NCBI GenBank assembly: GCA_937916355.1
Contig: CALFTM010000001.1
Location: 1-32,183 of the forward strand
From: an uncultured Bacteroidales bacterium
GTDB lineage: Bacteria > Bacteroidota > Bacteroidia > Bacteroidales > Paludibacteraceae
Length of the DNA stretch: 32,183 nt
Direction of reading: 5' to 3'
The position numbers and the translations under genes were made by a program. The notes beneath the pieces are model-generated. The model was not told the origin of the DNA, did no database searches, and saw only the letters and a program-made list of their open reading frames with translations. The first letter of the stretch is position 1. Each line of letters opens with the position of its first letter. Positions 5,459-14,399 of this stretch are shown here, piece after piece.

Positions 5459-7987
5459 TTAATTTTCTGAATTTTCTTCTGAAGAAGAAACCTCCGCATT
5501 ATTTTCCGGTAAAGCTTCTGATTCAACCTCTTCTGCCTCTTCTCTCATCACTTTGCATACCGATGCTATCTGATCATTTTTCTTTGAAAGATTGATAAGA
5601 CGAACACCTTGCGTCGCACGACCCATCACACGCACATCCTCAACCTTCAAGCGGATCGTGATTCCCGATTTATTAATAATCATCAAATCATTCTCATCCG
5701 TCACATTCTTGATAGCGATGAGTTCACCAGTCTTTTCCGTGATGTTAATGGTCTTCACTCCCTTACCTCCTCGGTTGGTGATTCTGTAGTCTTCGATATC
5801 TGAACGTTTTCCATATCCTTGATCGGACACTACCATAATCGTCTCTTTCTGAGGGTCTGAAACCACTATCATGCCAACAACCTCATCATCTGCTCCATCT
5901 AACGTCATCGCCTTGACACCCGTAGAGACACGACCCATCGCACGTACCTTAGACTCACTGAATCGTATCGCCTTTCCATGCTTGTTGGCCAATATCACTT
6001 CCGAATTTCCGTCCGTCAAACAAACATCCACCACACGGTCATCCTCACGAATCAAAATCGCATTCACTCCATTCTGACGAGGGCGAGAGTACGCCTCAAG
6101 GGAAGTTTTCTTTACAATACCCTTCTTTGTGGCAAAGATAATATTATGATTTTTGTTAAACTCCTCATCATTCAAAGTTTTAACACAAATTAACGCATTT
6201 ATCTTATCACCAGGCTCAATATTGAGCAGATTTTGAACGGCACGCCCTTTTGAGTTACGTGCTCCTTCTGGAATCTCATACACTTTCTGCCAGTAGCAAC
6301 GTCCGTTTTGAGTGAAGAAAAGAAGTGTATTGTGCATAGAGGCAGAATAGATGTACTCAATGAAATCTGCATCCCTCGCACTACTGCCCTTCGCACCCAC
6401 ACCTCCACGGTTCTGAGCACGGAACTCCGTCAAAGGAGTCCTCTTTATATATCCTAAATGTGAGACGGTCAAAACCATCTCCTCATCAGAATAGAAATCC
6501 TCCGGATTGAACTCTTCTGCAGAGAACTTGATTTCTGTACGACGCTCGTCGCCATACTTCTCCTTCACTTCCAGCAATTCATCACGGATAATCTGCTTTC
6601 TCAAATTCTCATCTTCCAACACCTTCTTCAAATATTCGATAAGAGCCATCAAATCTTCATACTCTTTTCTTAATGTATCGATAGCCAAACCAGTCAACTG
6701 ACGAAGACGCATCTCCACGATCGCGTTCGCTTGATCCAAATCGAAATCAAAACGCTCCATCAGACGAAGGCGGGACTCTTCTGTAGTTTTAGAAGAACGA
6801 ATGATTTGGATCACCTCGTCGATATTGTCCACAGCAACAATGAGAGCCTCAACAATATGCGCTCGCTTCTCTGCCTTTTTCAACTCGAAGCGTGCACGAC
6901 GGATGACAACTTCCATTCGGTGAGCAACAAACTCAACGATAATATCCTTTAAGTTCAACAGTTTAGGTCTTCCATGCACCAAAGCAATATTATTGACTCC
7001 AAACGATGACTGCAAAGCAGAATACTTATATAATTTATTAAGCACGACCTGACTGTTCGCATCACGTTTCACGTCGATAACGACACGCATACCCTCATGG
7101 TCAGACTCGTCGTTAATATTTGAGATCCCTTCGATTCGCTTGTTGGTAACCATTTCTGCGATAGAGGAAATCAGCTCGCTCCTATTTACTTGATAAGGCA
7201 ACTCACGAATGATGATTTTATCATGCGTATCAGTAGTCTCAATCTCGCACTTCGCACGAATGACAATACGCCCTCTACCCGTCAGATAAGAATCCTTCAC
7301 ACCTGAATAACCATAAATGATACCACCAGTAGGGAAATCCGGAGCTTTGATGATTTTAATCAAATCTTCAATATCCACGTCCTGATTTTCCACATAGGCA
7401 ATGATCGCATCCACCGCATCATTCAGATTATGAGGAGCCATGTTAGTCGCCATTCCGACAGCAATACCAGAAGCTCCATTTACCAACAACTGAGGAATAC
7501 GAGTCGGCATCACGGTAGGCTCTTTGTGTTCTCCGTCGAAATTATCTTGGAAATCAACCGTATCCTTTCCTAAATCCGCCAAAATATCCTCTGCGATACG
7601 ATTCAATTTCGCCTCGGTGTAACGCATAGCCGCTGCAGAGTCGCCATCCACAGAACCGAAGTTTCCCTGACCATGCACCAAAGGATAGCGAAGCACCCAC
7701 TTCTGCGCCATACGGACCAACGTACCATATACGGAAGAGTCTCCGTGAGGGTGGTATTTTCCCAAAACCTCACCGACAATTCTCGCAGATTTTTTTGTTT
7801 GACCACTATAAAATAAATTCAACTCGTTCATGCCGTAAAGAACACGGCGATGCACCGGTTTGAACCCATCTCGAACGTCAGGCAACGCACGAGAAACAAT
7901 GACCGACATCGAATAATCGATGTACGAAGATCTCATCTCCTCGTCAATATCAACTTTGATAATCCTGTCTTGATCTTGATTCTCCAT
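5459..7987 (-). CDS. gyrA: DNA gyrase subunit A
   Basis: The breakage-reunion subunit of gyrase, which introduces negative supercoils with GyrB. At 842 aa it has the usual length. The N-terminal domain contains KPVHRRVLY and the catalytic tyrosine Y123 in AAAMRYTEAKL. The quinolone-resistance region reads HPHGDSSVYGTLVRMAQ: the residue matching E. coli Ser83 is Ser, while the one matching Asp87 is Gly (G88). The C-terminal beta-pinwheel carries the GyrA box as RITNRGGKG near residue 744. The last 30 residues form an acidic tail rich in Glu, Ser and Asn. A weak -7 box (TATTCTG, 8029-8035) lies upstream in the region shared with clpC. It is the first gene of a two-gene operon. Confidence 0.97.
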   Translation of the reverse strand: MENQDQDRIIKVDIDEEMRSSYIDYSMSVIVSRALPDVRDGFKPVHRRVLYGMNELNLFYSGQTKKSARIVGEVLGKYHPHGDSSVYGTLVRMAQKWVLRYPLVHGQGNFGSVDGDSAAAMRYTEAKLNRIAEDILADLGKDTVDFQDNFDGEHKEPTVMPTRIPQLLVNGASGIAVGMATNMAPHNLNDAVDAIIAYVENQDVDIEDLIKIIKAPDFPTGGIIYGYSGVKDSYLTGRGRIVIRAKCEIETTDTHDKIIIRELPYQVNRSELISSIAEMVTNKRIEGISNINDESDHEGMRVVIDVKRDANSQVVLNKLYKYSALQSSFGVNNIALVHGRPKLLNLKDIIVEFVAHRMEVVIRRARFELKKAEKRAHIVEALIVAVDNIDEVIQIIRSSKTTEESRLRLMERFDFDLDQANAIVEMRLRQLTGLAIDTLRKEYEDLMALIEYLKKVLEDENLRKQIIRDELLEVKEKYGDERRTEIKFSAEEFNPEDFYSDEEMVLTVSHLGYIKRTPLTEFRAQNRGGVGAKGSSARDADFIEYIYSASMHNTLLFFTQNGRCYWQKVYEIPEGARNSKGRAVQNLLNIEPGDKINALICVKTLNDEEFNKNHNIIFATKKGIVKKTSLEAYSRPRQNGVNAILIREDDRVVDVCLTDGNSEVILANKHGKAIRFSESKVRAMGRVSTGVKAMTLDGADDEVVGMIVVSDPQKETIMVVSDQGYGKRSDIEDYRITNRGGKGVKTINITEKTGELIAIKNVTDENDLMIINKSGITIRLKVEDVRVMGRATQGVRLINLSKKNDQIASVCKVMREEAEEVESEALPENNAEVSSSEENSEN

Positions 7988-8180
7988 TATCTAATTTATA
8001 TTATTTCCTTAATTACTAACATCTTATGCAGAATAGCACACCCGTCTCAACAACGAAAACGAACCATTCCACAAAAAGCGGTTAAAATTACAAAAAAAGT
8101 GGCATATTACAAAATTTAATAGTTTTCAACAATTTGAAAAGAAGTTTCCGAAACAAGAAGCTAATAGGAAATAATTATTA

Positions 8181-8188
8181 TAATTTTG
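8181..8188 (+). promoter_or_regulatory. -7 element for clpC
   Basis: TAATTTTG matches TAnnTTTG exactly, 46 bases before the clpC ATG. No clear TTTG at the -33 position. The 247-bp gap between gyrA (leftward) and clpC (rightward) otherwise shows only AT-rich sequence; I see no CtsR-like operator. Confidence 0.5.
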
Positions 8189-8234
8189 CAAATTATGAGT
8201 GCAGCAATGCTATTAAAACTTTTTATTATATAAT

Positions 8235-10754
8235 ATGGATACGACAAGTTACTCACAAAAAATCAGAGAAGTGCTGGTGTTCAGCCGTGATGAAGCCATC
8301 CGCCTTGGCAACAACTTCATCGGGCCGGAGCATCTATTGCTGGGACTTCTCAGAGAAAAAGAGAGTTTAGCCGTCGACATTCTCAAAAATTTACTGGTAG
8401 ACCTGAAATATGTGAAAGAGACAATAGATGAAAAACTCCGCACAGACGAGGTCGTCCCTCTATCTAAAGAGATCCCTCTCATAAAATCCGCGGAAAAGAT
8501 CTTAAAACTCATGACATTGGAGTCCAGACTATACCGAAGTCAGACGCAGGAACCCGAACATTTACTACTCGCAATCATGAAGGACAATTCAAATTTGGCA
8601 GCACAAATTCTACTTCAAGAAAATGTGACCTATAGAAGTGTGCAAAATCTCTTGCGCGAAAAACAACTCAATCAGACTCCGCAAGGCAACTTCGTCGACG
8701 ACGCTGATGCGAAGGACGAAGGAGGACAATCCCCGATGCGCCCGCAAGGAACGGAAAACAACGCACCTTCAAGCTCCTCTACACCAGTATTGGACAATTT
8801 CGGGACAAACCTGACACAAGCGGCAGAAAACGGATGTCTCGACCCTGTGGTAGGTAGAGACGACGAGATACAACGCGTCTGCCAAATTCTTAGCCGACGC
8901 AAAAAGAACAATCCTGTCCTCATAGGAGAACCCGGCGTAGGAAAATCATCCATCGTCGAAGGTCTCGCCCAAAGGATCGTGGACAAAAAAGTTTCTCATG
9001 TTCTATTCAATAAGAAGGTATTTTCTCTGGATATGGCTTCGGTCGTAGCAGGCACGAAATATAGAGGACAATTCGAAGAGCGGATAAAATCCATCATCAA
9101 CGAATTGAAGAGAAACCCAAACATCATTTTATTCATTGATGAAATCCACACCATCGTCGGTGCTGGCTCTTCTCCGGGATCCTTGGATGCCGCCAACATC
9201 CTCAAGCCGGCGTTGGCAAGAGGAGACATACAATGTATTGGAGCGACCACCCTCAATGAATATAGACAGCACATCGAAAAAGATGGTGCCTTGGAGAGAC
9301 GATTCCAAAAGGTTATCGTAGACCCAACTACCGCCGAGGAGACCTTGCAGATTCTCCGAAACATAAAAAAGAGATACGAGGAACATCACTTCGTGCAATA
9401 TACAGACGAGGCGTTACAAGCCTGCGTTAAATATACTGAAAGATATATTTCAGATCGTGCATTTCCTGACAAAGCCATTGATGCCTTAGACGAGGCAGGA
9501 GCACATACACATATATCTAATGTATCACTCCCCTCCTCCATCGTTGATTTAGAAAAGCAAAAAGCGGAAGCTAAAGAACTGAAAGAGAAGGCTGTATCCG
9601 ACCAAGATTTCGAATTAGCCGCCAACTACAGAGATGAGGAGAAGCAATTGGCTCAAAAAATCTCAGAAGAGCGCAGTGCATGGGAAGGGCAACTGAAAAA
9701 AGACCTCAAAACCGTTGATGAGGAAGACATCCGAAAGGTTGTCTCCATGATGTCTGGCGTACCCATCCAAAATATTGCGCAGGCGGAGAACGAAAAGCTC
9801 CTCAACATGAAGGACGAGCTTTTAGGGAAGGTTATCGGACAAGACGAGGCTGTGGTGAAAATTGTAAAATCGATCCAAAGAAGCCGAATCGGACTGAAAG
9901 ACCCCAACCGCCCTATCGGCTCTTTCATTTTTGTTGGTCCGACAGGTGTGGGAAAAACATACCTCGCTAAAATGTTGGCAAAAGAGATGTTCGGTTCTAC
10001 TGACGCACTCATCCGTATCGACATGAGTGAATATATGGAGAAATTCTCCGTTTCTCGTCTCATTGGTGCGCCTCCGGGATATGTCGGCTACGAAGAGGGA
10101 GGACAGTTGACAGAACGAGTACGGCGCAAACCCTACTCCATCGTGTTACTCGACGAATTGGAAAAGGCTCACACAGATGTCTTCAACCTTCTCTTGCAGG
10201 TTCTGGACGAAGGTAGACTTACCGACAGTTTAGGCAGACAAGTCGATTTCCGCAATACGGTTATCATTATGACTTCCAATGCCGGTACACGTCAACTTAA
10301 AGACTTTGGAAAAGGGATCGGATTCTCCTCTTCCAATCCAATAGAAGACAGGCAATTCGGTCAAAGCGTCATCATGAAGGCTCTGAACAAAACCTTCTCT
10401 CCCGAATTCCTCAACAGAATTGACGACATCATCATGTTCGACCAATTGCCGAAAGAGGCGATTTTCAAAATCATAGACCTCGAATTGGAAGGAGTTTTTG
10501 AAAGAACGGAAAAGATGGGGTATAAACTCCAAATATCGGACGAAGCGAAAAATTTCATCGCAGAACAAGGCTACGACATCCAATTTGGAGCACGTCCACT
10601 CAAACGTTCTGTACAAAAATATGTGGAAGATGAGGTCGCAGAACAACTGCTGAATCAAAACGCTCAACAAGGAGACATTCTCCTAATCGACTATGATTCA
10701 GACAACAAGAAGACAATTTGCAAAATCATAAAAGGCAACAGCGAAAATATTTAA
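8235..10754 (+). CDS. clpC: Clp protease ATPase subunit ClpC
   Basis: A Hsp100 unfoldase that feeds substrates to ClpP (839 aa). Domains in order: two Clp N repeats (about 1-140) with FIGPEHLLLGLL and EPEHLLLAI; a Ser/Asn-rich linker (about 150-190); AAA1 with Walker A GEPGVGKS (231-238) and Walker B ILFIDE; a coiled middle region containing a UVR motif (DQDFELAANYRDEEKQL, about 453-470), which marks ClpC rather than ClpB; and AAA2 with Walker A GPTGVGKT (about 567) and Walker B VLLDELEKA. The ClpP-docking IGF tripeptide is present in GKGIGFSSS (about 692-700). The gene stands alone, divergent from gyrA, and is followed by tRNA-Asn behind a separate promoter. Confidence 0.96.
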   Translation: MDTTSYSQKIREVLVFSRDEAIRLGNNFIGPEHLLLGLLREKESLAVDILKNLLVDLKYVKETIDEKLRTDEVVPLSKEIPLIKSAEKILKLMTLESRLYRSQTQEPEHLLLAIMKDNSNLAAQILLQENVTYRSVQNLLREKQLNQTPQGNFVDDADAKDEGGQSPMRPQGTENNAPSSSSTPVLDNFGTNLTQAAENGCLDPVVGRDDEIQRVCQILSRRKKNNPVLIGEPGVGKSSIVEGLAQRIVDKKVSHVLFNKKVFSLDMASVVAGTKYRGQFEERIKSIINELKRNPNIILFIDEIHTIVGAGSSPGSLDAANILKPALARGDIQCIGATTLNEYRQHIEKDGALERRFQKVIVDPTTAEETLQILRNIKKRYEEHHFVQYTDEALQACVKYTERYISDRAFPDKAIDALDEAGAHTHISNVSLPSSIVDLEKQKAEAKELKEKAVSDQDFELAANYRDEEKQLAQKISEERSAWEGQLKKDLKTVDEEDIRKVVSMMSGVPIQNIAQAENEKLLNMKDELLGKVIGQDEAVVKIVKSIQRSRIGLKDPNRPIGSFIFVGPTGVGKTYLAKMLAKEMFGSTDALIRIDMSEYMEKFSVSRLIGAPPGYVGYEEGGQLTERVRRKPYSIVLLDELEKAHTDVFNLLLQVLDEGRLTDSLGRQVDFRNTVIIMTSNAGTRQLKDFGKGIGFSSSNPIEDRQFGQSVIMKALNKTFSPEFLNRIDDIIMFDQLPKEAIFKIIDLELEGVFERTEKMGYKLQISDEAKNFIAEQGYDIQFGARPLKRSVQKYVEDEVAEQLLNQNAQQGDILLIDYDSDNKKTICKIIKGNSENI

Positions 10755-10771
10755 AATATTTTCACCAAAAA

Positions 10772-10803
10772 CTTGCTTTTTAAATCTTCTTTGCGTAAAT
10801 TTG
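10772..10803 (+). promoter_or_regulatory. Promoter of tRNA-Asn
   Basis: CTTG (10772-10775), 20 bases, TAAATTTG (10796-10803). This matches the Bacteroidota promoter pattern with one mismatch in the -33 box. Transcription would start about 20 bases before the tRNA. Confidence 0.7.
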
Positions 10804-10831
10804 CACCGCTTTTGAGAAACAAAGCAAGAAC

Positions 10832-10905
10832 GCTTCCTTAGCTCAGTTGGTCAGAGCATCTGACTGTTAATCAGGGGGTCCTTGGTTCAAGCCCAAGAGG
10901 GAGCG
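10832..10905 (+). tRNA. tRNA-Asn(GTT)
   Basis: A complete cloverleaf. The acceptor GCTTCCT pairs with AGGGAGC, the D-arm is GCTC/GAGC, and the anticodon stem TCTGA/TCAGG carries loop CTGTTAA with anticodon GTT at 10866-10868. The T-arm is CTTGG/CCAAG with loop TTCAAGC. The discriminator is G and CCA is not encoded. Confidence 0.95.
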
Positions 10906-10907
10906 CA

Positions 10908-10945
10908 GAGGGTACACGATTCAAGTGTGCCCTCTTTCTTTTTTT
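10908..10945 (+). terminator. Terminator after tRNA-Asn
   Basis: GAGGGTACAC pairs with GTGTGCCCTC (ten pairs, one T-G) around GATTCAA, followed by TTTCTTTTTTT, starting three bases after the tRNA. Confidence 0.9.
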
Positions 10946-11059
10946 ATGTTTTTCACCAGTTTTTCTTTTCGAGAAACAGAACCGGACGCATCCCTTTATT
11001 TTTCAGCCACAATTCCTAAATTTACAAAACATAATAGCGTTGGTTTCAATAAAATTTCT

Positions 11060-11067
11060 TAATATTG
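11060..11067 (+). promoter_or_regulatory. Possible -7 element for pyrF
   Basis: TAATATTG differs from TAnnTTTG at one position and lies 42 bases before the pyrF ATG. No convincing -33 box. Confidence 0.35.
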
Positions 11068-11109
11068 CAAAGCAATTAGAATCTAAAAATTTGAAACTAT
11101 AATTTAGAT

Positions 11110-11946
11110 ATGAATAGAGAAGAATTATTTGAGAATATCAAGAGGAAAAAATCATTCCTCTGCGTGGGGCTGGACACTGACATAAACAAAATCCCAGAAT
11201 TCTTGTTTGACAAATTAGAGGGTGACTTTGACCCTATCTTTGAATTCAACAAGGCGATCATTGACGCTACAGCCGACTTATGTGTAGCATACAAACCTAA
11301 CACTGCCTTCTACGAAAGCATAGGAGTGGCAGGATGGGAAGCCTTAGAAAAGACAGTCGACTATATCAGAGAAAAATACCCAGACCAGTTCATCATCGCA
11401 GACGCAAAAAGAGGTGACATCGGCAACACATCTTCTATGTATGCGCAAGCATTTTTTGAGAACATGGGGGTAGACGCTGTTACTGTTGCCCCTTACATGG
11501 GTGAAGATTCCGTGTCTCCATTCCTCAGCTACGACAATAAGTGGGTGATCCTCTTGGCTCTCACGTCCAACAAAGGTGCTTTCGATTTTCAATTCACAGA
11601 AAGCAAAGACGCAGAAGAGAAACTCTTCGAAAAGGTTTTGAAGACATCTCAGAAATGGGCCAACGAAGATGCGATGATGTATGTTGTGGGTGCGACCAAA
11701 GCAGAAATGCTGGAAGACATCAGAAAAATAGCACCCAACCACTTCTTGTTGGTTCCGGGGGTTGGCGCACAAGGTGGTAGCCTTGCGGAAGTCGTAAAGC
11801 ATGGAATGAATAGCCAGTGCGGACTTTTGGTGAACTCTTCCAGAGGCATCATCTACGCATCAAACGGAGAGGATTTCGCTGAAAAAGCAAGAGAGGCTGC
11901 GAAAGAAGTGCAAGCAGAGATGGCTGAACATCTTAAAGCACTCTAA
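11110..11946 (+). CDS. pyrF: Orotidine 5'-phosphate decarboxylase
   Basis: Catalyses the last step of UMP synthesis, OMP to UMP plus CO2, in the cytoplasm. At 278 aa it belongs to the longer type 2 PyrF family rather than the roughly 235-aa type. The active site DAKRGDIGN (D98, K100, D103) is intact. CVGLDTD near the start, AYKPNTAFYE, the phosphate-binding LLVPGVGAQGG and the final VNSSRGIIYAS complete the barrel. The HD gene follows 28 bases later on the same strand, so the two are probably cotranscribed. Confidence 0.95.
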   Translation: MNREELFENIKRKKSFLCVGLDTDINKIPEFLFDKLEGDFDPIFEFNKAIIDATADLCVAYKPNTAFYESIGVAGWEALEKTVDYIREKYPDQFIIADAKRGDIGNTSSMYAQAFFENMGVDAVTVAPYMGEDSVSPFLSYDNKWVILLALTSNKGAFDFQFTESKDAEEKLFEKVLKTSQKWANEDAMMYVVGATKAEMLEDIRKIAPNHFLLVPGVGAQGGSLAEVVKHGMNSQCGLLVNSSRGIIYASNGEDFAEKAREAAKEVQAEMAEHLKAL

Positions 11947-11974
11947 CCCAAGCAAAAAAAATTGAAAGATCCGG

Positions 11975-13216
11975 ATGGAGAACAAAAAAAAGATCATTAA
12001 CGACCCTGTTCATGGATTTATTCCCATCCCCAACAGTCTGATTTACGACCTCATCCAACACCCCTACTTCCAGAGGCTCAGCAGAATCAAACAGTTGGGA
12101 ATGAGTTATATGGTCTACCCCGGCGCTGTCCACACCCGCTTCCTACACTCCTTAGGAGCAATGCACCTGATGGACGAGAGCATTTCGCAACTACGTTCTA
12201 AAGGCATTGAAATCACAGAAGAGGAGTCTGATGCGGTGCTGATTGCCATTCTCCTACACGACATCGGACACGCACCATTCTCTCATGTGCTGGAGAACAC
12301 ACTCTCACAAAAAATAACACACGAAGAGATTTCTCTCCTCATGATGGAGAACATCAACAAGGAGTATGGAGGGAAATTGGACACTGCCATTCAGATTTTT
12401 CAAAACAGATACCACAAAAAATTCCTCCACCAATTAGTATCCAGCCAATTGGATATGGATAGAATGGACTATCTCACCCGAGATAGTTTCTTCACGGGAG
12501 TTGTAGAAGGTGCGGTTGGAGTAGCTCGAATCATAAAGATGCTCAATGTGTATAATGACCAGCTGGTCGTCGAAGCCAAAGGAATATACTCCATCGAAAA
12601 ATTCCTCATCGCAAGGCGCATGATGTATTGGCAGGTCTACCTACACAAAACCGCAGTCTCTTCCGAACAGCTGCTCATCCAAATATTAGACAGGGCAAAA
12701 GAGCTGACAAGGAGTGGACACAAAATATTCTCCCTCCCCCACCTATCCTATTTCTTAGAGAAGGATATATCAAAAGAGGATTTCGCAAACGACCCAGAAG
12801 CATTAAAAAACTATGTGCTATTCGACGACTCTGACATCATGAGTGCAGTAAAAATCTGGTCGGGAAGCGAAGACAAGACACTTGCACTCTTATGCAAGAA
12901 TCTGATGAACCGAAGATTGCCCAAAATGGAGGTGCGGGCGCAAAAACCTTCACAAGAAGAGGTTACGGAGATTGTAGAGAAAATTGCGAAAAAATTCTCA
13001 ATCACGACCCAAGAAGCCGAGAGCATGGTGTCCATCAGGGCTGTCTCCGCCTACACATATCAACCCCAATCAGACTCCATCACGATTCTGTACGGAAACG
13101 GCGAGACCAAAGACATCATCGAAGCTTCAGACATTCTAAACCTCACCCTTCTGAACAAACATGAGGAGAAATTTTACTTCTCATACATTAGGGAGAGAGA
13201 TTTGGGAGAAAATTAA
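11975..13216 (+). CDS. HD-domain phosphohydrolase, dGTPase/SAMHD1-like
   Basis: 413 aa with the HD signature of metal-dependent phosphohydrolases: H58 in TRFLHSLGAMHL, H95-D96 in LLHDIGHAPFSH, and the distal Asp in SQLDMDRMDYLTRDS (about D162). The start NDPVHGFIPIP and the LDMDRMDYL segment place it with the SAMHD1/dNTPase-like HD group that acts on nucleotides, but the substrate is not proven. The C-terminal 110 residues carry no motif I recognise. It lies between pyrF and the lipid A genes, and lpxD downstream has its own promoter. Confidence 0.85.
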   Translation: MENKKKIINDPVHGFIPIPNSLIYDLIQHPYFQRLSRIKQLGMSYMVYPGAVHTRFLHSLGAMHLMDESISQLRSKGIEITEEESDAVLIAILLHDIGHAPFSHVLENTLSQKITHEEISLLMMENINKEYGGKLDTAIQIFQNRYHKKFLHQLVSSQLDMDRMDYLTRDSFFTGVVEGAVGVARIIKMLNVYNDQLVVEAKGIYSIEKFLIARRMMYWQVYLHKTAVSSEQLLIQILDRAKELTRSGHKIFSLPHLSYFLEKDISKEDFANDPEALKNYVLFDDSDIMSAVKIWSGSEDKTLALLCKNLMNRRLPKMEVRAQKPSQEEVTEIVEKIAKKFSITTQEAESMVSIRAVSAYTYQPQSDSITILYGNGETKDIIEASDILNLTLLNKHEEKFYFSYIRERDLGEN

Positions 13217-13286
13217 AAAATAAAAGAAAAAACATAAAAACAGGGAAGTTTTCATTCTGCTAAGAAGTTTTTTTTCAAAAACACAC

Positions 13287-13316
13287 TTTCAGAATAGCCA
13301 AAATTCCTTATTTTTG
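13287..13316 (+). promoter_or_regulatory. Promoter of lpxD and the lipid A cluster
   Basis: TTTC (13287-13290), 18 bases, TATTTTTG (13309-13316). The exact -7 box overlaps an in-frame TTG at 13314, so translation must begin at the ATG at 13332. The leader would be only about ten bases. Confidence 0.65.
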
Positions 13317-13331
13317 CAAAAAATTTGTATT

Positions 13332-14387
13332 ATGGAGTTTTCTGCACAACAGATAGCCGATTACTTAAAAGGCACAATAGTTGGAGATCCCAATGTAAAA
13401 GTTTCGAACTTCTCAAAAATCGAAACTGGCGAGGCGGGTACACTCACATTTCTTTCAAACCCAAAATACACCGAATACATATACACGACAAAAGCGAGTA
13501 TCGTATTGGTGAATAATGATTTTGAGCCAGAAAAAGAGATCAGCGCAACCCTAATCAAAGTTGCCAATTCATACGATGCATTGGCGAACCTACTCTCTTT
13601 AGTTGAAAGTTTCAAACCTAAAAAGAGCGGCATATCTTCTATGGCATTCATTTCCGAAAAAGCCAAACTCGGAGAAAATGTCTATGTAGGAGCTTACGCC
13701 GTTATTGAAGAGGGCGCACAGATTGGCGACAACGTGCAAATTTACCCTCAAGCATACATCGGAGACAACGTAAAAATAGGAAACAATGTAATCATATACC
13801 CCGGAGTTCGCATCTACAAAGAGTGTGAAATCGGGAATAATTGTATTTTACACGCAGGTTGCGTCATTGGTGCCGATGGATTCGGATTCGCACCAACAGC
13901 CGACGGAACTTACGAAAAAATACCTCAGATTGGAATTGTCAAAATCCATGACAATGTGGAAATCGGAGCTAACACGACGATTGACCGTTCAACCATGGGA
14001 GCGACAGTTGTCGGCAAAGGAGTCAAATTAGACAATCAAATTCAAGTTGCCCACAATGTAGAGATCGGAGACAACACCGTCATTGCCGCCCTTACTGGTA
14101 TCGCAGGCTCGTCCAAAATCGGAAAGAATTGTATGATGGGAGGACAAGTAGGAGTTGTCGGACACCTTTCTATCGCAGACAACACCATTTTGGCTGCTCG
14201 TTGTGCCGTCACTCACACCATCAAAGAACCCGGAGGAATGTACCACGGAGCACCGCAAATGGAAGCAAAGAGATTCCAGCGTGCCACAGTATGCTTCCGC
14301 AACTTCCCGGAAATCAGACAAGACCTTCTGGATCTACAAAAACAAGTTAAAGAATTACAAGAAAAACTAAATAACCTAAACAAATAA
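13332..14387 (+). CDS. lpxD: UDP-3-O-acylglucosamine N-acyltransferase
   Basis: The third enzyme of lipid A synthesis; it adds the N-linked hydroxyacyl chain from acyl-ACP. The 351-aa protein starts MEFSAQQIADYL, the normal LpxD N-terminus with its uridine-binding domain (about 1-95). A left-handed beta helix follows, built of hexapeptide repeats such as IGDNVQIYPQAYIGDNV and IGNNVIIYPGVRI. The catalytic His region is IQVAHNVEIGDNT (about 240). The C-terminal RDLLDLQKQVKELQEKLNNL-like end forms the usual helix. An upstream TTG is rejected because it lies inside the promoter. It is the first gene of the lpxD-lpxC/fabZ-lpxA series. Confidence 0.96.
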   Translation: MEFSAQQIADYLKGTIVGDPNVKVSNFSKIETGEAGTLTFLSNPKYTEYIYTTKASIVLVNNDFEPEKEISATLIKVANSYDALANLLSLVESFKPKKSGISSMAFISEKAKLGENVYVGAYAVIEEGAQIGDNVQIYPQAYIGDNVKIGNNVIIYPGVRIYKECEIGNNCILHAGCVIGADGFGFAPTADGTYEKIPQIGIVKIHDNVEIGANTTIDRSTMGATVVGKGVKLDNQIQVAHNVEIGDNTVIAALTGIAGSSKIGKNCMMGGQVGVVGHLSIADNTILAARCAVTHTIKEPGGMYHGAPQMEAKRFQRATVCFRNFPEIRQDLLDLQKQVKELQEKLNNLNK

Positions 14388-14399
14388 GAATCAATTACT

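Noticed and set aside
7701..7745. Gly88 of GyrA as a quinolone resistance mutation
   Set aside because: Gly replaces the Asp87 equivalent, but the serine hotspot is intact and this position varies naturally in Bacteroidota, so resistance cannot be inferred from one sequence.
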